Source: Bacillota bacterium
GTDB taxonomy: Bacteria; Bacillota; UBA994; UBA5500
Assembly: GCA_029781045.1 (NCBI GenBank)
Contig: JAKOXL010000023.1
Location: 42,173 to 106,172, forward strand
DNA length: 64,000 bases
Direction of reading: 5' to 3'
Part shown: positions 28,226-35,608 of the stretch, piece by piece
How the letters are laid out: each line of letters opens with the position of its first letter
How positions within the stretch are numbered: the stretch's first letter is position 1
Program-made: the position numbers and the translations under genes
The notes under the pieces: model-generated
The model's input: only the letters and a program-made list of their open reading frames with translations
Told to the model about the DNA's origin: nothing
Database searches by the model: none

Positions 28226-29332
28226 ATGGAGAAATTGTTGACGGGTATTACTAACATGACATGGCAGCAAATCGTCATGGTTTTGGTCGGCGGGGTTTTA
28301 ATCTACCTGGCCATCAAAAAAGAGTATGAGCCCATGCTGTTGCTACCCATAGGGTTCGGTGCTATTCTTACTAACATTCCTTTTTCATCTGCAGTGGGCG
28401 AAGGTGGCTTCTTAACCATCCTTTATGAAGCGGGAATCGCCACTGAATTATTCCCTATCTTAGTTTTTATCGGCGTCGGTGCCATGATCGATTTCAGCCC
28501 TTTGCTCAAGCAACCGGTGATGCTTCTTTTCGGTGGGGCAGCCCAATTCGGTATTTTTGCTGCCATGCTGCTGGCGGCGGCGACTGGCGTGTTCGACCTC
28601 AAGGAAGCGGCATCCATTGGTATTATCGGTGCTGCCGATGGTCCCACATCTATCTATGTGGCTAATCTTTTTGCACCCCACCTCTTAGGTCCTATTTCGG
28701 TGGCCGCCTATTCCTACATGGCTCTAGTGCCCATGATTCAGCCACCGGTCATCCGCATGTTTACCACCAAGGAAGAACGCATGATCCGTATGGATGCCGA
28801 CTACAATGCTAAAGTATCGAAGAAAGTACTCATTCTCTTCCCCATTATGGTTACCATAGTGGCCGGCATCATCTCTCCCATGAGTGTGGGACTGGTAGGG
28901 GCCCTGATGTTTGGCAATCTGATTCGTGAATGTGGAGTATTAGATAGATTATCGAAGGCGGCTCAAAATGAGTTGGCCAACCTGGTAACCTTGTTGCTAG
29001 GTATAACCATCGGTTCCACCATGGTGGCAGAACAGTTCCTAGCTCCGACTACACTCCTGATATTGGGAATCGGTTTGCTGGCTTTCGTGTTTGATACGGC
29101 AGGAGGCGTTCTCTTCGCCAAGTTTATTAACCTGTTCCTCAAAAATAAGGTTAACCCGATGATTGGGGCAGCTGGCATTTCCGCCTTCCCCATGTCGGCC
29201 CGCATTGTACAGAAGATGGCGCAAAAAGAAGACCCCACCAACTTTATTCTCATGCAGGCTATCGGCGCTAATGTGGCGGGGCAAATCGGCTCTATCATTG
29301 CCGGCGGTGTCTTACTGGCATTGGTCGGATAG
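28226..29332 (+). CDS. Sodium ion-translocating decarboxylase beta subunit (OadB/GcdB family)
   Basis: 368 residues from ATG 28226, preceded by GGGGGAGGTTTGGAA; the open frame begins at 28133 inside the riboswitch and is not used. Integral membrane Na+ channel of biotin-dependent decarboxylases, coupling decarboxylation of a carboxybiotin to Na+ export. About nine to eleven helices; the Asp-bearing signature GIIGAADGPTSIYVANLF is near residue 133, and a second conserved GISAFPMSARIVQKM lies near 318. A 43-residue gamma-like subunit follows, but no alpha (carboxyltransferase) or biotin-carrier gene is in the window, so the soluble partners must be elsewhere or differ. Confidence 0.93.
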   Translation: MEKLLTGITNMTWQQIVMVLVGGVLIYLAIKKEYEPMLLLPIGFGAILTNIPFSSAVGEGGFLTILYEAGIATELFPILVFIGVGAMIDFSPLLKQPVMLLFGGAAQFGIFAAMLLAAATGVFDLKEAASIGIIGAADGPTSIYVANLFAPHLLGPISVAAYSYMALVPMIQPPVIRMFTTKEERMIRMDADYNAKVSKKVLILFPIMVTIVAGIISPMSVGLVGALMFGNLIRECGVLDRLSKAAQNELANLVTLLLGITIGSTMVAEQFLAPTTLLILGIGLLAFVFDTAGGVLFAKFINLFLKNKVNPMIGAAGISAFPMSARIVQKMAQKEDPTNFILMQAIGANVAGQIGSIIAGGVLLALVG

Positions 29333-29343
29333 GAGGGAAAAGA

Positions 29344-29475
29344 ATGAACCAAGTTATGCTTGAAGCCATTAAGGTCATGGGTATAGGGATGGGAACCGTA
29401 TTCTTTGTCCTGCTGTTGTTTATCATCTTGGTAAAAGCCATGCAATCGATCTTCCCTTACAAAGAAGAGGCCTAA
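29344..29475 (+). CDS. OadG-like small membrane subunit (43 residues)
   Basis: Short gene 11 bases after the beta subunit, ATG after TAGGAGGGAAAAGA. One transmembrane helix (about residues 13-33, MGIGMGTVFFVLLLFIILV) followed by KAMQSIFPYKEEA. The G-M-G-x-V-F-x-x-L motif and position match the gamma (OadG) subunit that anchors the soluble decarboxylase to the beta subunit, but here the cytoplasmic tail is minimal. A terminator follows directly, so the operon has two genes. Confidence 0.8.
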   Translation: MNQVMLEAIKVMGIGMGTVFFVLLLFIILVKAMQSIFPYKEEA

Positions 29476-29488
29476 TCTAGGATTAACT

Positions 29489-29526
29489 AAAAGGGCGCAG
29501 TGCGTTACGTTGCACTGCGCCCTTTT
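29489..29526 (+). terminator. Terminator of the sodium-pump operon
   Basis: Perfect 15-base arms aaaagggcgcagtgc/gcactgcgccctttt; T-rich end and symmetric A-run allow use from both sides. Confidence 0.92.
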
Positions 29527-29672
29527 AAATTTTCCCCACAAACTATGTAGGGCTGACGCATTAGGGTTTTAGAATATGCTTAGGGCGCAGGAGCAGGCTC
29601 CAACCGCACCTACAGCAACATCCCGCAGCCCTCTAATGCGCACCTGGTAACACCTAGAACTTGCGGCTTTCT

Positions 29673-30575
29673 TTATGGCACCAGCATACGGAGGGCACCC
29701 GGAACCACCCTTATAGTTGCCGGCAGGCTACCTTTCTGCTCGCCATCCATGTCCATAAACAGCTCGCCCTCTTCCGGGCTAGTACGCCGAACTTCTAAGT
29801 AATCGGTTTGGAAATAGGAAATATGGGGACTATCTATATGCTCGCCTTTCATAATCCGGAAGAATAGCGGTACTATGTTCTCCATGGCTGAACGGCGAAT
29901 AATGCAGACATCGAGCAAGCCATCGCTGATGCCGGCCTCCGGGCAAATCTGCTTAAATCCGCCCACGCTGGGAGTATTGGAAATAATAAAGATTAAAGCT
30001 TGTTCTTCAACGGTCTTGCCCCCGTAGGTAAATTCTAACGAATAGCTACGAAATAAATTCAGTGGGAGGCTTACCGCGCCGGCCAAATAGTAGGCCAGCT
30101 CCCCCAGCACCATCTTTGCTTTCCGCGGTACTTTATAAGAAATATCGGTAAACAGACCGCCGGCAAAAACATTGAGAAAATAATCATCGCCCACCCGCCC
30201 CACATCCACCGGTATAATCTTATTGTTCTTTACCATCTGACAGTAACCTTCCACATCATTAGGGATTCGCAGATAATGGCCAAAATCATTTACAGTTCCG
30301 GCGGGCATAATCGCCATCGGTATGTTACTGCCGCCGTGCAGGATACCGTTAACGACTTCGTGAACAGTACCATCGCCACCGACGGCGATCACCAGATCAT
30401 ATTCGCCCTCCTTTAGATCGAAGGCCGCCTCATAACCTTCGTTTCTCGCCCTTGTGTAAAAGATGTCAACGTTTCGCCATAGGCCTTCCTGCACAAGCTG
30501 CTCTGCTACTCCGTCCACATTCTGTTGTACCATCTGTCTACCGGATGTGGGGTTGACTATGAACTTGACGTTCAC
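29673..30575 (-). CDS. Diacylglycerol kinase-family lipid kinase (YegS/BmrU-like)
   Basis: About 300 residues from GTG 30575, which lies 9 bases after AAAGGGGGC; an ATG frame extends to 30617 without a site. Soluble lipid kinase fold: PTSGRQ near residue 9, nucleotide-binding GGDGTVHEVVNG at 66-77, PAGTVNDFGHYL near 94, and a second domain with EAGISDGLLDVCII near 222. Likely phosphorylates diacylglycerol or a related lipid. It stands alone between terminator-like hairpins. Confidence 0.9.
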   Translation of the reverse strand: MNVKFIVNPTSGRQMVQQNVDGVAEQLVQEGLWRNVDIFYTRARNEGYEAAFDLKEGEYDLVIAVGGDGTVHEVVNGILHGGSNIPMAIMPAGTVNDFGHYLRIPNDVEGYCQMVKNNKIIPVDVGRVGDDYFLNVFAGGLFTDISYKVPRKAKMVLGELAYYLAGAVSLPLNLFRSYSLEFTYGGKTVEEQALIFIISNTPSVGGFKQICPEAGISDGLLDVCIIRRSAMENIVPLFFRIMKGEHIDSPHISYFQTDYLEVRRTSPEEGELFMDMDGEQKGSLPATIRVVPGALRMLVP

Positions 30576-30677
30576 ACATAAAGCCCCCTTTGTTTGTTTA
30601 AGCTGCCTTAAATACATTATACACTAGGACCCGAAATTGGCTTCTTAGCTTCGTGGGCTTAAGAGCCTCCGGCCCAT

Positions 30678-30744
30678 GCACTCTAGTATGACCACCACGG
30701 CCAGTATATACAACGGGCTATCGCAAATAGTTTCGCGATAGCCT
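30678..30744 (-). repeat. Hairpin plus solo end of the MITE-like repeat
   Basis: Minus-strand reading: hairpin aggctatcgcg/cgatagccc (30744-30715) followed after about 12 bases by ggccgtggtggtcatactag then agtgc (30702-30678), the same order as hairpin plus left end at 45278-45342. The rest of the element is absent. Confidence 0.6.
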
Positions 30745-30756
30745 ACTAGTCAATTT

Positions 30757-31020
30757 TTAACTTCTCTCTTTTAATAAATCGCGGATCTCGGTCAGCAGCG
30801 CAATCTCTGGACTAGGAGCCGGCGGCGGAGCGGGCTTCTCCTCCTCTTTCCGCTTGAGCTGGCTTAACATCTTAATAAACAAGAAGATACAGGCGGATAT
30901 GATCAAAAAATCAACTACCGACTGTATAAAAAGCCCATAGTTGATGGACGCCTCGCCCCTTTCTCCTCTTTTCTTCACAGTAACATATGAAAGCCTTTTA
31001 GGCGAGACAATTCTGACCAA
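30757..31020 (-). pseudogene. mscL: Truncated large-conductance mechanosensitive channel (C-terminal half)
   Basis: The frame encodes INYGLFIQSVVDFLIISACIFL (split around residues 26-47), then KMLSQLKRKEEEKPAPPP and the C-terminal bundle IALLTEIRDLLKERS, which are the second transmembrane helix and tail of MscL. The first ~60 residues (N-terminal amphipathic helix and pore-lining TM1) are missing: upstream the frame meets the stop codon of sdaAA at 31021-31023. The apparent start TTG 31020 has no good ribosome site. A channel cannot form without TM1, so this is a remnant, perhaps left by a deletion that joined sdaAA to mscL. Confidence 0.82.
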
Positions 31021-31896
31021 TTAATCGTTTGTGTCCTGCTCTGCTAGCTGTTTAGCGATCTCCTTCGCCGTCTTGCTGGCAGCGATACCACCGAGGGCCG
31101 TCTCACGCAGTTCAACCGGCAACATGCGGCCTACCCGGTACATGGCCTCAATTACCTCGTCGGCAGGAATAACGCTGCTCTGCCCCGCTAAAGCCAAATC
31201 AGCACTGATGATGGCGTTAACAGCTTGGGAAGCATTGCGATAGGCACAGGGTAGCTGTACCATGCCGGCCACCGGGTCGCAGATCAGCCCCATGCAGTTC
31301 ATCAAAGCGATGGCTACCGCATGGGCACAAGCCTCAGGGCTACCACCAGATAAGAAGACAACGGCTGCTGCCCCCATGGCGGCCGCGGCCCCGCACTCGG
31401 CTTGACAACCCCCTTCGGCTCCGGATACGGTGGCATTCTTAGTGATAACCGCGCCTACGCCGGAAGCTACCAAGAGGGCGTCCAACAACTGGCGTCGGCT
31501 GCTACCCAATTTTTCTCCGGTGGCCAGTAGCACGGCTGGCAATATGCCGCTAGCCCCACCGGTGGGGGCTGCACACACCAAACCCATGGAGGCATTGACT
31601 TCGCTGCCAGAGAGGGCCATGGCCATCAGCCTATTTAAATATTCGCCACAGAGGGGATTCTGGTATTTATACTGCCGAGCAGCTTGCCCTTTAATTAGCC
31701 CCCCCACCATCTCCTGCGGCTGGGTCAAGGCCCGCTGGGCACTGGCTACCATTACTTCATAATGGCGGTCGAGGAGTTCATATACCTCTTCCTCCGTCTT
31801 ATCGGAGAGAGCCATTTCATTTTCTAGTACTATGCGTGCTAAAGATACCTGCCTACTATTGGCCTGATCAATCAAATCTTGTAGAGAATGATACAT
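31021..31896 (-). CDS. sdaAA: L-serine dehydratase, iron-sulfur-dependent, alpha subunit
   Basis: 291 residues. With SdaAB it deaminates L-serine to pyruvate and ammonia using an oxygen-sensitive 4Fe-4S cluster. Cluster Cys candidates lie in GAEGGCQAECGAAAAMG near residue 155 and in LMNCMGLICDPVAGMVQLPC near 197-216; APTGGASGILPAVLL near 108 is a family hallmark. ATG follows ATAGGAGGTGGGAGC, 11 bases after sdaAB. Both genes were probably one transcription unit with mscL downstream before its truncation. Confidence 0.96.
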   Translation of the reverse strand: MYHSLQDLIDQANSRQVSLARIVLENEMALSDKTEEEVYELLDRHYEVMVASAQRALTQPQEMVGGLIKGQAARQYKYQNPLCGEYLNRLMAMALSGSEVNASMGLVCAAPTGGASGILPAVLLATGEKLGSSRRQLLDALLVASGVGAVITKNATVSGAEGGCQAECGAAAAMGAAAVVFLSGGSPEACAHAVAIALMNCMGLICDPVAGMVQLPCAYRNASQAVNAIISADLALAGQSSVIPADEVIEAMYRVGRMLPVELRETALGGIAASKTAKEIAKQLAEQDTND

Positions 31897-31907
31897 GCTC
31901 CCACCTC

Positions 31908-32567
31908 CTATTGTATGACTCGGACTGAATGCACCACATCTAAAGCCGCCAACTGTTCAGCGACGGCAGCCGGTATTCTTTCATCAGTCTCGATGACGTT
32001 GGTAGCCACATCCCGTTTAGCTTTACGGGAAACCCGCATGATGGCAATATTGATGTTATTATCGGCTAGCACTTGGCTAACCTGGCTAATAACTCCCTGC
32101 TCATCGCGTTGCTGGATGACCAGAGTGGGCTGTTCGGCCGCCAACTCCACAGCCATACCGTCAATGTTGGTGATTAAAATCCGGCCTCCGCCTATGCTGC
32201 AACCGATAATAGTACTCTTGGTTGAGTCGGTATGGGTAAAGGTGATCATGGCCGTATTTTCATGCACATCATCCAGCTCTACCTCAGAGAAGGTATAGGA
32301 AATACCTTGGGCCGCGGCGATGTCCCGGCTCTTCTTTATGCGCTCATCATCCTTAGTAATACCCAAGACCCCCGCCAAAAGAGCCAGCTTAGTACCGTGC
32401 CCGACTCCCGTCTTGGCAAAGGAGCCGTGAAGGGCAAAGTCCACATGGGTAAAAGGTTTGGCCGCAATCAGGGACGCTGTCCGGGCCAGTTTGACCGCCC
32501 CGGCCGTATGGCTGGAACTAGGACCAATCATGATCGGCCCGATAACGTCAAAGATACTCAGGTTCAT
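31908..32567 (-). CDS. sdaAB: L-serine dehydratase, iron-sulfur-dependent, beta subunit
   Basis: 219 residues. The N-terminal domain has the FDVIGPIMIGPSSSHTAGA signature (residues 5-23), the active-site lid region of these enzymes. The C-terminal ACT domain (about 145-219, LVIQQRDEQGVISQVSQVLA) probably binds serine as regulator, as in the Bacillus-type two-subunit form. ATG follows GGGGTGGAGAGCC. First gene of the sda operon; a tandem 15-bp repeat lies upstream at 32612-32641. Confidence 0.95.
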   Translation of the reverse strand: MNLSIFDVIGPIMIGPSSSHTAGAVKLARTASLIAAKPFTHVDFALHGSFAKTGVGHGTKLALLAGVLGITKDDERIKKSRDIAAAQGISYTFSEVELDDVHENTAMITFTHTDSTKSTIIGCSIGGGRILITNIDGMAVELAAEQPTLVIQQRDEQGVISQVSQVLADNNINIAIMRVSRKAKRDVATNVIETDERIPAAVAEQLAALDVVHSVRVIQ

Positions 32568-32611
32568 GGCTCTCCACCCCTCTAATAGAAACTATATTTA
32601 TACTAACAATT

Positions 32612-32641
32612 AAACAGGTTAAATGTAAACAGGTTAAATGT
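32612..32641. repeat. Tandem 15-bp repeat in the sdaAB / DUF3842 divergent region
   Basis: Two perfect adjacent copies of aaacaggttaaatgt. It lies 45 bases upstream of sdaAB and 70 bases upstream of the divergent gene, a position suited to an operator. No regulator is known for it. Confidence 0.6.
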
Positions 32642-32710
32642 GAAGTCCCCGTTACTTAACGTTGCCATGGTATAATTTGAATAAGTGAATAACACTAAGG
32701 AAGTGAAAAT

Positions 32711-33124
32711 ATGATAGTAGTTATAGATGGCCAGGGTGGCAAAATAGGAAAGATGCTTGTGGAACAGCTAAAAGCCCGCCTGCCCCAGGTGCCGCTTATT
32801 GCTATTGGCACTAATAGTATAGCCACCGCTACCATGCTGAAGGCGGGAGCCGACGCGGGAGCAACCGGTGAAAACCCGGTCATTGTCAATGCTCGGCAGG
32901 CGGATGTCATTGTGGGGCCGTTAGGCATCATCATCGCCGACGCTTTGTTAGGGGAAATAACGCCTAAGATGGCGCAAGCCATATGTCAAAGTCGGGCACA
33001 AAAAATATTATTGCCTGTTAATAGATGCCATACTACCATCGTGGGCCTGAAGGAGATCAGCCTCAACGAAGCGGTGGCTTTGGCGGTGGCCGAAGTGGAA
33101 CAACTTCTTATAGAGAAAGAATGA
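32711..33124 (+). CDS. DUF3842 family protein
   Basis: 137 residues with a Rossmann-like start MIVVIDGQGGKIGKMLVEQL and AIGTNSIATATMLKAGADAGATGENP near 37-62, the DUF3842 pattern found in anaerobic Clostridia. C-terminal half includes VGPLGIIIADALLGEITP and LLPVNRC near 109. Function unknown; a nucleotide or cofactor-binding role is only inferred from the fold. Start ATG 32711 follows AAGGAAGTGAAAAT. Its end overlaps the convergent kinase gene by 17 bases. Confidence 0.85.
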   Translation: MIVVIDGQGGKIGKMLVEQLKARLPQVPLIAIGTNSIATATMLKAGADAGATGENPVIVNARQADVIVGPLGIIIADALLGEITPKMAQAICQSRAQKILLPVNRCHTTIVGLKEISLNEAVALAVAEVEQLLIEKE

Positions 33125-34190
33125 GATCGGCCCGTTGAACAATATTATAGGTGGCAAAATACTTGTTTTCTAAGGGAATCCATTCCTCCAAGAAGCGACG
33201 GTGCATTTTGGCACCGTTTCTTTGCTTAATGCGCTCACTCTGAGTGTTCGGATCAATCGTCATAAAAGCTTTAAGCGTATAAGGATCACCAAATTTAGGG
33301 TGCATACTATAGACGCCTTCGATAATATTTAGCTGCTTTTTAGGCACATGTTTTTGCGCCACTATCCGGCCCTGAGAGCAGTCATAAATTCCATAGCTAA
33401 AATCACCACCCAGCTGTAATCCGTCTAAGACCTCGCTGATAAACCGCTCATAATGCACATTGCCACCGGGTTCAGCTAAACGCGCTTCCGTGCGCAGGTT
33501 GGGTGGCAGGAAAAAATGATCCATAGCGATCACATTGCAATCATAGATTCGTGCTAGCTGACGGGCTAAAGAGGTCTTACCGGCGGCGCTATGGCCCTCA
33601 ATAGCCACGTTTACCTGTTGGTGCTGGGCAGTTAGTCGGTCAATACGGACTAAGAGCTCGAAATAAGGAACAAACTTGCTGCTAATCACCCGGTAAGCAG
33701 GAGCATAGGCGGAACGATAGCTTTCGCTATGGGAAAGTGCAGGGTAACCTTGAGCCTTGTATTCTAATAGATAGGCATCCAGCTCCGGCCCGGCCCAGGG
33801 AAACAGCCCGTCCACACACCACTGACGAAAAGCCGCCAGCTTGCCTTCAAAGTTTTCCCTCTTCCCCACATGTTCATTGGCGCTCAACACAAATAGCCGA
33901 TTCACCGTACGGGGAGAAATACCTCGCTCAATGAGAGGTGCCAGATTAAGCCGACAAAGCCCATCACTCAAATTCTCAAAGATGGGCAACTGCTGCCCTC
34001 CCCCTCTGGCTGCAACTAAAGCCCATTCTTCCTGCAGGCGCCGCAAAGAGGCCTGCTCGTCGGTTATCATATGTCCGCCAGCAAACTCACTCTGATATAT
34101 TAGCTTGATGGCATCAGCCAGTTGCATTTGAGGATAAAGGGCATACTGCCTGTGCAGTACACCCTTTAATTCTTGGTAACCGTTAGGCAT
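33108..34190 (-). CDS. Two-domain protein with C-terminal uridine kinase-like P-loop domain
   Basis: 360 residues. Residues about 1-185 form a domain of unknown function (LADAIKLIYQSEFAGGHMI, SANEHVGKRENFEGKL). Residues about 190-355 are a P-loop kinase: Walker A EGHSAAGKTSLA, then MDHFFLPPN (the acceptor-binding DDFY-like loop) and NIIEGVYSMHP near 290, as in uridine kinase-related proteins. The gene starts 8 bases inside the end of an ECF S-component gene, so vitamin or precursor uptake and phosphorylation may be linked. Substrate unknown. Confidence 0.75.
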   Translation of the reverse strand: MPNGYQELKGVLHRQYALYPQMQLADAIKLIYQSEFAGGHMITDEQASLRRLQEEWALVAARGGGQQLPIFENLSDGLCRLNLAPLIERGISPRTVNRLFVLSANEHVGKRENFEGKLAAFRQWCVDGLFPWAGPELDAYLLEYKAQGYPALSHSESYRSAYAPAYRVISSKFVPYFELLVRIDRLTAQHQQVNVAIEGHSAAGKTSLARQLARIYDCNVIAMDHFFLPPNLRTEARLAEPGGNVHYERFISEVLDGLQLGGDFSYGIYDCSQGRIVAQKHVPKKQLNIIEGVYSMHPKFGDPYTLKAFMTIDPNTQSERIKQRNGAKMHRRFLEEWIPLENKYFATYNIVQRADLILSL

Positions 34191-34707
34191 TTTCCATCAC
34201 TCCCGCCCGTTGCAGAGCCAGTACTAATGGGGGAATAAGAACAATTTGCAAGACTATGCCGGGCAACGAGCCCATTATAACGGAAGAAATATAGATCTCC
34301 CAAGTGAAAGGTGTGCCGGTAAACAACATGGCATACCTTACCAGGCCCCAGACGATGCGGCCGCCCACCATGGCTGCCAATAAGGCCCCATAAATGGAGC
34401 CAGTCCGCTTGGGCAAAAGTTTATAAAGCCAACCGATTAAGAAGCCATAGGCGGCCAGCTCAAAGGCCATGGGCACAGCTGCGACGGGGAAAGGGGGCAT
34501 GGTAAATAGGAAGCTGCGTAAGAGGGGTGCTATAAAGCCCACGGCAAGTCCATAACCGGGCCCACAAACAAAGCCGCAAAGCAAGACAGGAAAATGCATG
34601 GGTGAAAGCATCATACCAATTTGGGGAATCTGGCCCGTTAAGAAGGGTAAGTATAGGGCTAGAGCGAGAAACAGAGCAGCTAAGACCAATTTCTTAACAG
34701 TGGACAT
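34183..34707 (-). CDS. ECF transporter S component
   Basis: 174 residues from ATG 34707 (GGAGG 7 bases upstream; ATG 34713 is too close). Six hydrophobic helices with the alanine-rich helix 1 (VKKLVLAALFLALALYLPF), MLSPMHFPVLLCGFVCGP near 34-51 and FELAAYGFLIGWLYKLLP near 85 typical of substrate-binding S subunits, which borrow a shared EcfAAT energy module encoded elsewhere. Substrate class not determinable. Overlaps the kinase gene by 8 bases, and a terminator-like attenuator lies in its leader. Confidence 0.85.
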   Translation of the reverse strand: MSTVKKLVLAALFLALALYLPFLTGQIPQIGMMLSPMHFPVLLCGFVCGPGYGLAVGFIAPLLRSFLFTMPPFPVAAVPMAFELAAYGFLIGWLYKLLPKRTGSIYGALLAAMVGGRIVWGLVRYAMLFTGTPFTWEIYISSVIMGSLPGIVLQIVLIPPLVLALQRAGVMENA

Positions 34708-34727
34708 AGGCATACCTCCTAAAAGAA

Positions 34728-34783
34728 CAAAAAAATACCATAAGGCAACTCTTTCTTCAGAAAGACGAATACCTTCATGGTAT
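34728..34783 (-). promoter_or_regulatory. Attenuator hairpin in the ECF S-component leader
   Basis: Minus-strand reading: ataccatgaagg pairs with ccttatggtat, enclosing ctttct/agaaag, and is followed at once by seven T. It is a complete intrinsic terminator placed only 20 bases before the start codon, so transcripts must read through it. No aptamer class was recognised upstream. Confidence 0.7.
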
Positions 34784-34892
34784 GCGTTAACAAGAATATA
34801 AATTATGTTGAATAATATAACCGGCTACAGCACGGTGTTATGTTTGATACTATCACGCCAGCCCTTTTCCTGCAAGGGTTGCTGCTATGACA

Positions 34893-35453
34893 TTATTCGT
34901 GGGCTAGTTCATTATACCGGGCCCGCAGGGACTGCAAGTCTTCCCAGGACTCTTTTTTCTTGGCTGGGTCCCTTAAGAGTGCTGCCGGATGATAGGTGGG
35001 CAAAATCCATACACCAGCCTTCTGGACCCATTGCCCCCGGCCGCGGGTAATGGAAAAGTCGGGGGCAATAATGTGCCTGGCGGCCACCGCCCCCAAACAA
35101 ACAAGTATTTTCGGCCTTATAAGCTTATACTGCCAGCGCAGGTAGTTGATGCACACCTCCACTTCCGCCGGCAGCGGATCCCGATTGTTGGGGGGACGGC
35201 ATTTTACCACATTGGCAATGTAGACGTCCTTTCGAGACAACTGGATAGCAGCCAACATCTTATCGAGTAGCTGGCCCGCCCTGCCCACAAATGGCCGGCC
35301 CTGTTGATCCTCATGATAACCGGGACCTTCGCCAATGAACATGATCTTGGCCTGCGGGTTTCCTTCCCCAAAAACTACCCGCGTTCGATTTTCGGCCAGC
35401 GGGCAGCGCCGACACTGGGCCACGACTCTTTTTAGTTCTTCTAATGTGGCCAA
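34893..35453 (-). CDS. Uracil-DNA glycosylase, family 4 (iron-sulfur)
   Basis: 186 residues from TTG 35453, 7 bases after GGAGGGGG. Family 4 enzymes remove uracil from single- and double-stranded DNA. The four Cys ligands of the 4Fe-4S cluster are Cys14 and Cys17 (CRRC), Cys85 (VKCRP) and Cys101 (VEVCI). Active-site motif GEGPGYHEDQQGRPFVGRAG starts at 41, and LPTYHPAALLRDP near 155 is the second motif. Its function overlaps that of the family 1-like enzyme at 26105. Confidence 0.94.
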   Translation of the reverse strand: MATLEELKRVVAQCRRCPLAENRTRVVFGEGNPQAKIMFIGEGPGYHEDQQGRPFVGRAGQLLDKMLAAIQLSRKDVYIANVVKCRPPNNRDPLPAEVEVCINYLRWQYKLIRPKILVCLGAVAARHIIAPDFSITRGRGQWVQKAGVWILPTYHPAALLRDPAKKKESWEDLQSLRARYNELAHE

Positions 35454-35517
35454 AGCAACCCCCTCCCCCTGTTAAAACAATTATCCCTGGGCTTTAAATG
35501 TCTCCAGGTATACCAAC

Positions 35518-35541
35518 GCGCTGTGCGTATGACCAACGGCC
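35518..35541 (+). repeat. Solo 24-bp dispersed repeat
   Basis: Second exact copy of the 24-bp unit (see 26880 and 45528); shares additional upstream ccaacg with the 45-kb copy. Lies between the two minus-strand genes for UDG and MlrC-type peptidase. Confidence 0.85.
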
Positions 35542-35608
35542 CGCCTAGGTGCTGCCCGAGTGCTTAATACCCTAATGCGATAGCTTCACACAACTCCTGA
35601 ACTCCTAC

